DNA of 64,000 nt, taken from NCBI GenBank assembly GCA_963921935.1, contig OY998175.1, forward strand, positions 309,093,484-309,157,483. Direction: 5' to 3'. The DNA comes from Galeruca laticollis (Eukaryota > Arthropoda > Insecta > Coleoptera > Chrysomelidae). This document shows, piece after piece, positions 12,077 through 23,100 of this stretch (positions within the stretch are counted from its first letter, which is position 1; every line of letters begins with the position of its first letter). Both the position numbers and the translations under genes were made by a program. The notes beneath the pieces were generated by a model. It saw only the letters and a list, made by a program, of their open reading frames with translations, was not told the DNA's origin and did no database searches.

Positions 12077-13372
12077 TCATGAATTTATGACTTCCAACAT
12101 TTCCCTAAATTCCATATCGGTCTGTGTTTCCATGTGGGTCATATCTCTATCTCCAACATCTTGCTTTCTCCTGGACATAACAGTTTGGCTTTCGACAGAC
12201 TTCAGAACATCATCTATTACAGTTTGTGTTTGAATATTACTGAAACCTAAATCGCTAAGAATTTGATCAGAGGTCTGTGTGTACATGTTGCTCATATAAT
12301 CACAGCTGAACATAACATCATCAAATATAAAATCAGTTTGCGTCTCCATATTGCAGTTATCAAACTCAAAGCTACCAATATTGACATTCACATCTTGGAG
12401 TAAATCAGAAGTGTCGGTATATATGGTATCGTGGGTATGTGTAGATGAATTATTATTATTATTAGCAGTGATATTATCGCCAGTTTGGGTACTAGAACTA
12501 CTTGTTTCAATAGGAAAATCGTCTTCGATAAATGATGTATTGCAGGATGAATTTTTAGATTCGATAATATCAGTTTGAGTATTTGAACTTCTTTGCGTTG
12601 AAGCATTATCAATGGATCCGCTGTTCTTCCTAGAAAAACTATGATAGTCTCCAATAGTTTGTGTTTCTACAGTGAAATATTGACTTTTATTGCCGGTTTG
12701 AGTTTGCTGATTGTTTTGAGTGTCAAATTCTTTGCAAACTTGGGTCGTTTTGCTTTTATAATTTGATGGTAAACTGTACGTTTGGCTTTCTTGGTTAAAT
12801 TTCTTGTTTGGAACTACTATTAAACTAAAAGTACTTTTAGGCAAAATAGGTATAGCTGTAGCTTGAGTAATAGTATCACTTTTCGAACAAGTGTTAGTAT
12901 CTTTATAATGAGTCTTTAAAGGTATGCAATGTTTTTTCCTTCTACCGTGAGTCTGTAGAGATTCATACATGGCATAATAAGCGGGGCATTGGGGACAAGT
13001 GAAATTTACACCGCAATATTCAGCGTGTTGTGTGAGAGTTTTTTGTTGCGGAAATATCTTATTACAATTTAAACATATATACTGTTCTGCAGAATGTTTC
13101 GTCATATAATGTGTACGAAGTTTTTTTAACTCTTTAAAATATTTCTCTACGTTGTACAAACATCCAAGTTCTGGACAGAAATAATGCTTTGTTATCGATT
13201 CTCCTAATAAATTAGGTTTTCTGTGTGTTTTGGTTAAATGCAAATTGAGGTTAGACTCTGATATAAAAATACTTGTACAACCTTCTTCTGTACAATGTAC
13301 TCTATTATTTACCTTACATTCTTCAGCTGTGGGGTAGAATTTTTTTATATTATCTTGAATTATAAACTTCAT
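12077..13372 (-). CDS. ASCIZ: ASCIZ/ATMIN-like zinc-finger protein with TQT dynein-light-chain sites
   Basis: 431-aa protein in a single exon. The ATG at 13372 is the first true ATG; the open frame extends 4 codons further up but only from a TTG. Four N-terminal zinc fingers: C27/C32/H45/H50, C66/C71/H88/H93, C100/C103/H116/C120 and C126/C129/H142/H148. From about residue 200 to the end the protein is low-complexity and holds eight TQT motifs (TQTGNK, TQTIGD, TQTDII, TQTGDN, TQTDFI, TQTSDQ, TQTVID, TQTDME) plus two SQT motifs. Four fingers followed by a TQT array is the ASCIZ/ATMIN architecture. In vertebrates and flies that factor activates the dynein light chain gene (DYNLL1/Cut up), and the TQT motifs bind the light chain, giving feedback. 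Nuclear localisation is inferred from the family. A poly(A) signal follows at 11967-11972. The antisense frames over this gene are shadows. Confidence 0.9.
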   Translation of the reverse strand: MKFIIQDNIKKFYPTAEECKVNNRVHCTEEGCTSIFISESNLNLHLTKTHRKPNLLGESITKHYFCPELGCLYNVEKYFKELKKLRTHYMTKHSAEQYICLNCNKIFPQQKTLTQHAEYCGVNFTCPQCPAYYAMYESLQTHGRRKKHCIPLKTHYKDTNTCSKSDTITQATAIPILPKSTFSLIVVPNKKFNQESQTYSLPSNYKSKTTQVCKEFDTQNNQQTQTGNKSQYFTVETQTIGDYHSFSRKNSGSIDNASTQRSSNTQTDIIESKNSSCNTSFIEDDFPIETSSSSTQTGDNITANNNNNSSTHTHDTIYTDTSDLLQDVNVNIGSFEFDNCNMETQTDFIFDDVMFSCDYMSNMYTQTSDQILSDLGFSNIQTQTVIDDVLKSVESQTVMSRRKQDVGDRDMTHMETQTDMEFREMLEVINS

Positions 13373-13529
13373 TTTATTTTTCAAAACACAAACTTGGAAA
13401 TGGATTTATGACAGATGACAGATCTACAGATATAATTCGAATGCGAACTTATAACTTATCATAGACACAGAAGTGTAAATTATTTTACACTACCGTGTCA
13501 TGATTCTATCTCTATGAATCTTATACCTA

Positions 13530-14123
13530 AGGTTTGTTCCAACAAGAAATCCTGGATCAATCCGAGACTAATTTAGAATTTTGAAATGAGCATTTGCGGA
13601 TTCCATAAATTCATGAACTATTCCGGATCAAAGTTTTCTGTTGGAACGGATTTCTGATTGAATGGAAGTATCGGACAAAAAAACGTCCCAACAGATGTTC
13701 CATTTCAATATTTATACTGAATACTGATACAACAAATCATCAAAAATCGTACAATATATTCCAGTTAAAGCCATTTTACTACTTAAAACTACATAACAAG
13801 AACAAAAATAAAAGGCATATCATATTATCAGCATGATAATACCAAAAATCACAAGGACTAGGTTAACATAAATGATCTCCATTAAAATTTGAAACAAAAC
13901 CTATATAAAAATTCATTCTACGTAAGCGCGAATTCCAAATCCGAAAAAAATCCACAAACTTTTCTGACGGTCCAAGAACAGTCCGAAATCAGTTCAAATG
14001 CTTGTTGGAACATTGGACTTTACAAACGGGGATTCAATCCACTGTTTGTTGGAACGCTCAAATTGGATATGCGCATGATTCTGACGATCCCGGACTAATT
14101 TTGACTGTCGTTGGAACAAACCT
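13530..14123. mobile_element. MITE, PIF/Harbinger-like
   Basis: 594-bp element bounded by inverted ends AGGTTTGTTCCAAC (13530) and GTTGGAACAAACCT (14123), flanked on both sides by CTA (13527-13529 and 14124-14126). Further similarity extends inward (ACTAATTT / AAATTAGT). Inside are more GTTGGAAC words but no transposase. A 3-bp duplication with GTTCCAAC-rich ends fits a non-autonomous PIF/Harbinger element; the family is inferred. Confidence 0.75.
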
Positions 14124-14126
14124 CTA

Positions 14127-15467
14127 ATTTCTATGAGAAAGGTGGGTCTTCATGTGCGGACTATAACAAGAGCGCACTTGCGTTCGATGATGTGGTTGGT
14201 TGAATTGATCACGTAATCTATCACAAGTACGCTGTCACTAATTCGCGCGGATTAAGCCATAGGTCCGCTGAAAAGTAGAATTTGTCTCTAGTTTTCGGCG
14301 TACTCCCGGCGTTTAATGACAGTAGTGCTTAGATCATATATACTTGTGATCTAAGCAGTAGTGACTCACTACCACAAATCACCCACCTCACTACTAGTGA
14401 GCACGTGCTAGCGAAATACATTGTTGATCACGTTGAGGAATTTTGCTTTTCAGGTTATAATTGTTACGGTTTGTTTGCAGTTTGATTTATTTTTTTGATA
14501 GTATTGAAGCTCTGTATTGCTGTAAATATTTCTATTATCCAAAATCTTTTTCTTCTACTAATTACAGTTATTTCTTTTTGCAATTGATGAATTAAATGTA
14601 ACTTCACCAGATTCTGCTTGGTGGCAGGCCTTCGCCACGAAGGATATTTCGATAATTTTATTGTCAAATTAGGAAAGTACATAGTGAGAACCACGCCTAA
14701 GCCGGGCGTATGCTGAGGCACAGGTGACGCAGCACGGAATAGGTCAGTTTATTGTGAATCACATGATTGAATGAAACCGCGCAAATTGTGACGCAGGGTA
14801 GGGCAGGGCAGATTTACGCCTCACTCGCCTATGCGACGTTTGTGTAAGACCATAAGCGCGCGAAGCCCACAAACTTTCATTTTTACCCTGTCATTTTAAG
14901 GTTATATGGTGCATACGTAAGCGTTCTATTTAAATTTGTTCTGTCACTAACGAGTACTCATCCTGAGCATTGTGGGCTGCTACATCCTGCAAATGGAATG
15001 CCACAACAGTTCATTTCACTATGCTGCTCTGCTCCGTGCTGCATCTTCTGCGCCACGAAGCTCAAATTGCGCTCTAACCATCGAGCTATACTGAACTCGA
15101 TGATCCCAACCCACACTTTTCTCACCATTAAAATATGGCCTCAGATTAATGACGTCATTACTATGATGTTTATTTAGGAATACACTCTCAGAAAGCTAAT
15201 TAATTTAGAATCTAAAAATTTCTTGAATAATTGAGAACTATAGTCGGGGATTATTATCGTAAGTGATAAATACTATTATGGAAATATATAATATTTTCAT
15301 GACGATACAGGAGTTTATATATTCCAAATTTTGAAAACTGTCGTTAAAAATGGCCTGAATGTAAATCCAAAAAACCCTAAAATCGTCAAAAAATTAAGGT
15401 TACGTTACTTCACGTATTTCAAATTTTAGAATAAAAACAATTTGTTATGTAAACAGGATTTATATAA
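14127..15467. other. Intergenic: mixed repeats, sloth1/2 upstream region
   Basis: No gene recognised. Around 14660-15110 GC-richer words recur in both orientations (GCAGCACGGA at 14730 and its complement near 15035), suggesting a degraded MITE. At about 15070-15095 the minus strand has TATAGCTCGATGGTTAGAGC, a tRNA A-box-like word, without a matching B box. The last ~100 bases should contain the promoter/5' UTR of the small-protein bicistron; I see no clear TATA box. Confidence 0.45.
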
Positions 15468-15748
15468 ATGAAGTTGTATTCTCCCAGTTTCCGAGGTATT
15501 CTAAACAAATGGCCGGGCAAAAAGTATTTTGGCATGTATAGATTCCTACCAATATTTTTCGTATTAGGTGCAGCTCTCGAGTTTTCAATGATAAATTGGC
15601 ACGTTGGTGAAATAAATTTTTGTAAGTAAATCCCATTATAGTTCGATAATTCGACAAAGTTTACGTGTTTTCAGACAGAACATTTAAGAAGAGACAAGCT
15701 AAAAGTTTAGTAGAACAAGAAATTCACGAAGGGGACCAAACGATTTAA
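15468..15748 (+). CDS. sloth1: Sloth1 / SMIM4 (UQCC5)-like complex III assembly micropeptide
   Basis: 75-aa protein from two exons: 15468-15621 and 15675-15748, split by a 53-nt GT-AG intron inside a Tyr codon. The core KYFGMYRFLPIFFVLGAALE matches the G-x-YRFLP-FF-LG hallmark of SMIM4/UQCC5: a short basic N-terminus, one transmembrane segment (about residues 26-42), then a charged tail ending EGDQTI. Human SMIM4 and Drosophila Sloth1 are inner-membrane proteins of about 70-80 aa needed for respiratory complex III assembly. The stop codon is followed after only 6 nt by the ATG of the Sloth2-like frame, the same paired arrangement as in Drosophila. Start choice: first ATG of the conserved frame, with an in-frame stop (TAA) just before it. 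Confidence 0.92.
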
Positions 15749-15754
15749 ATAAAA

Positions 15755-15919
15755 ATGCCTGCAGGTGTTGGTTGGGGAAGGTATTCGCTGTTTTCAATAG
15801 CAGCCCTTTTAGCAATGTTATCCGGTTCTCAAGTAGTTCATTCATACTATAAACCCTTATCCGATATAGACAAATATATAGAAGAGGAGAAAAGAAAATT
15901 AAAAGTATCAACAACTTGA
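15755..15919 (+). CDS. sloth2: Sloth2 / Brawnin (UQCC6, C12orf73)-like micropeptide
   Basis: 54-aa single-exon protein beginning MPAGVGWGRYSLFSIAALLA. The MPAG(V) start, one transmembrane helix (about residues 10-27), a Q-VVH-YY-P motif just after it (QVVHSYYKP) and a lysine/glutamate-rich tail are diagnostic of Brawnin. In vertebrates Brawnin is a mitochondrial inner-membrane micropeptide required for complex III assembly; in Drosophila its orthologue Sloth2 is encoded on the same mRNA as Sloth1 and binds it. No promoter-sized gap separates the two frames, so the second product must come from reinitiation or leaky scanning on a shared transcript. The protein is shorter than the human one (71 aa) because the C-terminal tail is reduced. 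A poly(A) signal lies 30 nt downstream. Confidence 0.92.
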   Translation: MPAGVGWGRYSLFSIAALLAMLSGSQVVHSYYKPLSDIDKYIEEEKRKLKVSTT

Positions 15920-15949
15920 TCAGTTTTATTTTAAATGTAAATATTGTTT

Positions 15950-15955
15950 AATAAA
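15950..15955 (+). terminator. Poly(A) signal of the sloth1-sloth2 transcript
   Basis: AATAAA 30 nt after the sloth2 stop codon. Confidence 0.75.
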
Positions 15956-16194
15956 AACTGTTTAAATTTGTTTATACAATTTTTTTTGTATTCAAATTTT
16001 AATTTAAGATGCAAAATGGAATTTATGATAAGAAAGGATTTAAAAATGACTAATACAGGGTTTTTACCATTTAAAAAGAATATAACTCATTCAATTTTGG
16101 ATTTATAATTTTTTTTGGTTAACTACAAACTGGAAATTTATTTGTGAAAAATTATGCCGTCAAGGTGACCACCATAGCTTACCAACCTTTTATG

Positions 16195-16355
16195 GACTAC
16201 CACCCCCCTTTACAAGAAAAAAATAAACGGTTTTAAAGATTAAAAATAACTTTTCCGTAATGTGGCCCTGAACAATATTCTATCATTAAATTGTCATGTC
16301 TATACACTTCGGGGGATGTATCGTGCTAACAAGCCGAAATTTCTCTGACTCTTAT
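16195..16355 (+). repeat. Fragment of the ~170-bp-repeat element (copy B, truncated)
   Basis: AATAAACGGTTTTAAAGATT, then GTGGCCCTGAACAATATTCT, then ATACACTTCGGGGGATGTAT and CGTGCTAACAAGCCGAAATT match the first part of 60600-61603 in the same orientation. It stops abruptly at about 16355 against the LINE ORF2. Confidence 0.75.
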
Positions 16356-18110
16356 TTAATATCCCATTGCGTTCCAGGAATTCTATCAAACGTACCGAGT
16401 AACAAATCTCAAATATCTTCGACATTTGACTCTGAACACAAACTGACCTATAGTTCTCCATTTCACTCCTTGACCCCTTATTTTTAAATACTGGGATACA
16501 CTTTGATATTTTAATAGAATCTGGAAATTGCCCACTTATGAAAGATTCATTGATAAGGTATGCAAGAGGATAACATACTATGTCCCTTACTCTCCCTAAG
16601 GCTCTACCATGAATTTCATCTAAACCTGCAGCTGGTTTTTGTGTTGTCTTATGCAACAAGTCCCTGACTTCATCAGGTGTGACACAACTAAGAAAGATAC
16701 TAGAAGGTCCAAAATTCGTATGAGAGCCCTTATCAAGTTTAGGCAATGGGCATATATCTGAAATATGTAAAAAGAAATCATTAAATTTATTACATTTTTC
16801 TGATGGATCAGTAATAACGTCTCCCATTGTTCCATTTATGCTAGTAGGCATTCCGACATTTTTCCCATTTCTACTCTCATTAACAATTTTCCAGCTTTCC
16901 TTGCATAAGTTTGCTGCATTCGCCAATCGATTGGAGTTTTGTTGCCTTTTAAATTTTGCAACTGAATTTTTATACTGTTTTAATAAATCATTATACTTTT
17001 GAGTGTATATTGGGCATTTGAGCCTTCTTTCAATAGGTTTCATCTCACATAAAAGACTATGCAAATCTTTCAGTTGAGGTGAATACCATCTTTTGCTATC
17101 CTCCTTGACTTTCCTTACTTTATAAGGAAAATTGCAATTGTAATGATAAAGGAAAGTTTCATAAAATGCAGCAAACTTACCCTGAAAACCCGAAACTGCA
17201 TACACATCCTGCCACTGTTCTCTACATAAAGTGCTATAAAAATTATCCAAATTCACACTGCTGAGATTCCTTCTACAAATAAGTTCATCAGTATTCCCCC
17301 TCGTATCACTTCCAGAACTAAATTCACATAGTTGATACATGTGATCAGAATAGAACACTGATTTTACCCCTATAACCTCACACTGAGAGTGATTAGAAAA
17401 TATATTATCAATAAAGGTGGAACTCAATCGACTTACTCTAGTTGGTTGAGATATATGTGGATATATATCATATTCTGAAAGAAGATTCAACAAATCTGTT
17501 TTTGAAGTACTATTCTGGAGAAAATTAATATTTACATCACCACATATTATAAAATTATCACCATTACAATACAAATCAAAAAGAAAAACACCCAATTGTT
17601 TAATAAACTCTTTAACACAGCTTTCTGGAGTTCTATATACAGAAACTACGTACAAATTATATCTTTCTTTACAATTTTTATTTTTTAATACAGCCACGCA
17701 TGCCTCAAAAACCCTCTCAATACATTTCTTGTAGCATATTGTAGTCATATTCAATGCTGTTCGCGCAAACACACATACACCCCCACGATTTTTGATTCTA
17801 CAAAACTGTGCACACAGTGTATAGCCCTTCAAATTTATCATGTTTAGTTCTTCTCTTCTGCACCAGTGTTCTACAATCGAAACAATGTCTACATTGTTTT
17901 CAACAAGTGTAAGGCTCAACGAGTCTGTCTTGCCTGATATACCAGCAATATTCAGATTCATTACCCTCAGTTTATCATTATTCCTGTTTTGTGGACCAAT
18001 GGGTGGATCACTAGGTATTCTTAAAGCCACTACTGAATTTGTGATGTTTTCATTATACAAGGATCCGCTATTTACTGTGTCTGCAGCGGCATCCTTTTTT
18101 TCATAAAAAA
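16356..18110 (-). pseudogene. LINE ORF2: AP-endonuclease plus start of reverse transcriptase (truncated)
   Basis: An uninterrupted frame of nearly 590 codons. It opens with an apurinic-type endonuclease domain (NLNIAGISGKTDSL, IVEHWC, NRGGVCVFAR, VYRTPESCVKEF, FIICGDVNINFL, the catalytic YSDH) and continues through a linker to the N-terminal RT motifs (AGLDEIHGRAL, ISKCIPVFKNKGSRSEMENYRSV, NGILNKSQ). It then ends in foreign repeat at about 16355, so the RT catalytic YxDD and the 3' end are missing. The frame remains open upstream to 18138 but only from a TTG; it overlaps the end of ORF1 in another frame. Domain order fits the CR1/Jockey group of insect LINEs. Confidence 0.85.
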
Positions 18111-19112
18111 CTTTGATACCAAAGCTCCTTGTGGCCAAATATCACGTCTCCATGCTTGTTTAAAACTATTTTGATTGATGGTCACTTTAAAAGAAGCGTA
18201 CAGCTCTGGATGCTTCGATGTATGTTGCTCACAGACCACCTCTGGAAATTGCTTAATTAGCAGACTCTGTAAGGTTTCTGGTTTTGTATTTGGGTTCAAA
18301 CGAGTTACGTGCAAGGATACCATCTTAGGAATAGTCTGAATCTGTTCAGCACATTCACTATTTCCACCCACTACGAAACGTTTGTTACGGCGTTTAGGTA
18401 ACTGCCATTTATCTTCATTATCTCCAGTCTCTGGATCACCTAAATTCTGCAATTCAGCGAATTTATTTATAGTCTGTGCCCGATGAACAGCAAATGCCGC
18501 ATGATGTTTTTCAATAGCTTGATTTTTTTCAGCTTTGTTGAATTCACTTCCAGGCTCGCTTCCTAAGTCATGGCGACCCTGAGCATCACTGTTACCATTT
18601 ACAGTGGCAACCACAGCAGAAGTCAAACGTTTTGGGACAAACATGTTTCCATCAGAAACACCTGTTGTCAAGGACTTTGATGCATGTGAACTATGATATA
18701 AACCTGATTTTTGTCTGGGTTTTGTTGACGAACCAGAAGAATTCTCAGGTTTTTTAATTTTTTCTTGATCTGTGATTTGCGTTGTTAAAAATACGATTTT
18801 TTCTTTTAGAAGTAAGCAATTCTCATTCAAAATTTCATTTTTTGCCTGCATTTCATTGACAAGGTCTCGTAATAATAAATTTTCAGCAATCAAAACATCG
18901 CTGTTTTTTGAGGTTATATCTAGGTTAGAATCATTATTTACCAATTCATGGCGACAAATTGCATTTTTTTGCTGTGCTGCTTGGGTCATACAAGCTGGGT
19001 GAAACACATTATTACACTTAAAACACTTCACTAACGAAATAACAACTTTTTTACAGTGGAAACACGAATTTTTTGTCTCCGAATCGGACGACGATGCGTG
19101 ATGATTCGCCAT
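18072..19112 (-). CDS. LINE ORF1 with PHD-type zinc finger (346 aa)
   Basis: Intact frame from ATG at 19112. Near the N-terminus the spacing CFHCKK...CFKC...HPACM is a PHD/RING-type Cys-His cluster (about residues 17-41). A short coiled-coil-like stretch (NLLLRDLVNEMQAKNEILNE) follows, then a basic, low-complexity middle. The last ~90 residues (VSLHVTRLNPNTKPETLQSL) resemble the RNA-binding C-terminal domain seen in LINE ORF1 proteins. PHD-bearing ORF1 proteins are known from CR1/Jockey-type elements. The coding region runs into ORF2 with about 40-70 nt overlap. Confidence 0.8.
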   Translation of the reverse strand: MANHHASSSDSETKNSCFHCKKVVISLVKCFKCNNVFHPACMTQAAQQKNAICRHELVNNDSNLDITSKNSDVLIAENLLLRDLVNEMQAKNEILNENCLLLKEKIVFLTTQITDQEKIKKPENSSGSSTKPRQKSGLYHSSHASKSLTTGVSDGNMFVPKRLTSAVVATVNGNSDAQGRHDLGSEPGSEFNKAEKNQAIEKHHAAFAVHRAQTINKFAELQNLGDPETGDNEDKWQLPKRRNKRFVVGGNSECAEQIQTIPKMVSLHVTRLNPNTKPETLQSLLIKQFPEVVCEQHTSKHPELYASFKVTINQNSFKQAWRRDIWPQGALVSKFFMKKRMPLQTQ

Positions 19113-19139
19113 CTTGACACTACTCGTCGATTCTTAGGA

Positions 19140-19920
19140 TTTAGTAATAAAAGTTTATAAATTCCTCATCAATTATTTGCTGTGGGTTTTGGTCAAAATC
19201 AAAATAAAATATCTTGGAATGTTGTATACTTACCTTTACCTCTGTAATTGGCAAACACGCAGTGACAAAGTCATCATCAGTTCTTTGCTTCAACTCATTC
19301 AGATTTACATGAATTTTATCGTACACTTTTAATTTAAGAAACCCCCACACAAAAATCCTTTACAGTTAAATTATGACTTCTGGGAGGATAATAAATTGAT
19401 GTTGCCATTCTTGGATATAAACTTTCCTGGAATATCATTCAAACGCTCTGCATCGAAAGATTTGAAGTGTGTGCAGTTGCCCCATCATGCAGAAACCAAG
19501 TATTTTGGTTGAATCTATCAAAATTTGGCAAATCTGGTTCAAGAATATTTTCCAGCATTGCCCTATAACAGTTGGAATTCACAGTGATTCCCATCTTCGA
19601 AAAAAAAGGGACCAATGATTCTATATGCGGACATTGTTGTCCACACTGTTACTCTGGACTTAGGGACTATGTAGATTTTTTCCCTTGGGTTATTATCACC
19701 CAAATATCGGCAATTTTGTTTATTTACAGCTCCATCTAAATAGTAGAAGTTCTGTTGGGCAAATGCAACACGAATTAGATAATATTCCACTTTTAATGTT
19801 TGCATAATTTGAATTTTGTGAGGATGTAACTTTAAAATCGTGTGAACGATTGATTTTGATAAATTTATGCAACTGCTTGTTTTATTGAACGCCAAGGCGA
19901 CTCTGTGCCTTATGCTTCGA
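19140..19920 (-). pseudogene. Tc1/mariner-type transposase fossil
   Basis: Minus strand, in pieces with frameshifts: NKTSSCINLSKSIVHTILKL, then GAVNKQNCRYLGDNNPREK, VTVWTTMSAYRIIGPFFFED, then around 19470 NTWFLHDGATAHTS (second catalytic Asp), then about 19345 FLKLKVYDKI. This order is that of a widespread insect mariner-like transposase (motifs GxVNxxNCRYW, VWxxIxxxxIIGPFF, HDGAxAH). No terminal inverted repeats were found. Confidence 0.7.
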
Positions 19921-20074
19921 ATTTTGTAACCTAATATCTGATTAAAGGACTTTTCAAAACTTGATTAATGTTGTGTAAATTAAAATGTGCACGGTAAAGG
20001 CGACGAACTTGGATGTAAGAAGTTTCGTTTTATTTAAATAAAAAAAAATTGTAAAGACTGAGATTGGAAATGGC

Positions 20075-20080
20075 TTTATT
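20075..20080 (-). terminator. Poly(A) signal of HIRA
   Basis: Minus-strand AATAAA about 50 nt past the HIRA stop codon. Confidence 0.65.
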
Positions 20081-20129
20081 TTATAAAACTTATCTAATAA
20101 AATTACATTTAATATCACAACAATATAAC

Positions 20130-23100
20130 TTATAAATCATTTTGTAACTCGTTAACCTGTTCGCTATATTCCTTGTATAGCCTTTGCCACGGCAATTTAG
20201 TTTTTATAATTCCTAATATTTCATTCAACAATTTAAGCTTTGTTATACCCTAAAACAAAACAAAATTATCCTATGAATGGTGTTTAATAAAAATATCTCA
20301 CCATAACTTGATCCATTTTTGGTTTCTTCGCACTTTTATGAGTGGGGCCCATCAAATCGTCCAAAATAACTCTAAGTCTACATTCAGGTCCTGAAATTTC
20401 ATGTTATAATATCCTTCAACAACTTTCATTCCCTACTTACCCTTTTCCAATAAATGATTCACGATAGCAAACAACCAATACCTATACTCAGCACTAGATT
20501 CCAATACCCCAGTCGCTGTAATTTGAGATTCTAAGAAACTGAGAGTAACTCCCGGTGGTAAAGTATCCATACTTCGTTGCGAAGCCATACACCTCTGCAT
20601 AGAAGCAAGAGGCAACGTCACTGGTACTTTCCTTATGAAACTACTGCCTGTTACACATACCGGATCCAAAGGATTTGACACTTGAACCCTACAATTGATA
20701 TTAATCCATGAAATGATAGGATAGTGAGGGAAAATACAAGAGAATCCTAACAGTGGATTTAAGTGTTTTGTTTGGTAGTTATTCGAGATTTTAAGAAACT
20801 TTTGTTAGAAAATGAAGGATTTAAGGAATTGTTTATAAAATATGACGAGAATAAGTAGTTTTGGTAACTAATGTTTCAGAGATTTAACGTTCAAGTTCAA
20901 TGGTTGAAATTTTAGTGTTACAGAGTTGTAATACAAGATTTTTTGCTTAATTGTGGATCATCTGAAGAAAACCAACTGGTGAGAACTATACTCAGGCACT
21001 GTATTGTATTGTAAATTTTTAAAAAAATAACCCTCATAAAGTAATATCAACATGACTACAATAAAACGAATTATGTTATTTTTACCATAAAAAATGTCAA
21101 TTCAATTTCCCAAAGAATTTTGGTATTGGAGAAAAGCCACTTAAAAATTTTAGTAGCATCCAGGTTATTTTTATCAACCAATTTTTCTAACTGAAAAAAT
21201 TCATTAACATTCTCTCTATTGAAATCCTTACATCGAGCCCCTGATTACCTCAGATAAATATTTGGGTGTCTTTTCATAAATCAGTAGAACCACTTTTTAG
21301 CCCGCCATCCCATTATTTTTGATACCATTTTGTTCTGCAAACTCGAAATCATCCTTAACGATATCACGAATTGTTAAACCATAAAAACAATCTTCCAGTT
21401 TTAAAATCCGATTGATTTTGATCAGAATATGTAGATACAGTTTATAAAGGATGTCCCTGATATTTTTTTATTAAAATTAAGCAGAAAAAGTACGAGGGAC
21501 AATAAGAAAGTATCACTCTATATGAAACAGAATTGATGGAGCAATGCATTGTCACAGTGCTTACAAAAGGGACAGAAACATGGGTATATAGGATCAGATT
21601 ACCCAACGTAGGATGAAATAGCAATATTGAGCATTAATATAAGAGATAGAAAGATAAATAAATGGATCAGAGAGCAAACATACATTGGAAGACATTGTAA
21701 TAACTAAAGCTAAGTGGAAACGAGTTGGATATGTTGCAAGAATGGACAAAGTCAACAAAATGGAAACTATGGAACAGAAAAAAGTAAACTTGGAAGGATG
21801 ATAACAAGATGGAAGGAATATTGCAGAAAAAATGGATATTAGAAGCTGAGGATAGAGAGAGATCGAGAGAGCATGTATCCACATTTTTGTTTACCTTGAA
21901 CTATTTATTTTCGAACAATTTGAGATCGGTATTCCCAAATTTGTGTACTGCCCTCAGAATTTACTTCAAGTTACCAGTTACCTTAGTGGAGAAAGAAATC
22001 CACATAGAAACGGGTGAAAATGTGGATTGCAATATACTAATTAATCCTTAGTTCCTAAGAATAAATGATAATTTGAACAAAATAGCATTTTTATTAGAAC
22101 CATCAATCAATTAAAAGAAATATGTTTCAATTAAACTAGATATGAATCATCTTTCAATTGAGCTCTAGTAACTTCCTTCCAAAAGTTGTGATGGGTAGAG
22201 TCGAGAAGCCTAGAACGCCCCATAACTCCTCATTTAGGACACTGCCGATTTTTTTATCAATAGAATAATCATTCAAGAACGTTCTTTCAGAATTTGAGTT
22301 CGATATTTTAATCTGTATTCATTTTTTAACGACAACACGTTTTGGAACTCATTAAACTTATTTTCATATTTTGAAGCCCCGTATCTCAGTTATACCAACA
22401 TTTAGGACATTGCTTATTTTTATATAAATAGAACCATCCTTCTAAAACGTTCTTTTAGAATGTGAGTTCAGTATTTCCATTAGTTTGATCTGTATAAATT
22501 TGTAAACGAAAAGAAGTTTCGGGACTCATTAAACATATTTTCAAACCTCGTATCTCAGTTGTTCCCTCATTTAGGACCCTGCGGATTTTTTTATCCGTAG
22601 AATAATCCTTCGAGAACGTTCCTTCAGAATTTGAGTTCGATATTTTCATTATTTTAATTTGTATGAATTTTTAAACGAAAACACGTTTTGCAACTCACTA
22701 AACATATATTCATATTTTGAAGCCCCGTATCTCAGTGATTCCCACGTATAGGACAGTGCTGATTTTTTTATCAATACAAGGATCCTTCCAGAAAATTCCT
22801 TTAGAATTTGGGTTCGATATTTCCATTATCTTAATCTGTATAAATTTTCAAATGAAAACACGTTTTGGAACTCACTAAACATATTTTGAAGCATCGTATC
22901 TCAGTTATTACCAAATTTAGGACACTGTTGATTTTTTTATTCATAGAATAATCCTTCAAGAACGTTCCTTCAGAATTTGAGTTTGATATTACCATTGATT
23001 CAATCAGTATGAATTTTTAAACGAAAACACGTTTTGGAACTCACTAAACATATTTTCTTATTTTGAAGTCCCATACCTCAGTTATTCCTACATTTAGGAG

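Noticed and set aside
12042..12654. Open frames on the plus strand and alternate minus frame over the zinc-finger gene
   Set aside because: Shadows of the ASCIZ/ATMIN-like coding region, with no motifs of their own.
15070..15095. Minus-strand tRNA A-box-like word
   Set aside because: No matching B box or cloverleaf arms; not called as tRNA.
15460..15914. Two minus-strand ORFs (65 and 71 codons)
   Set aside because: Antisense to the conserved sloth1 and sloth2 frames; their peptides show no conserved features.
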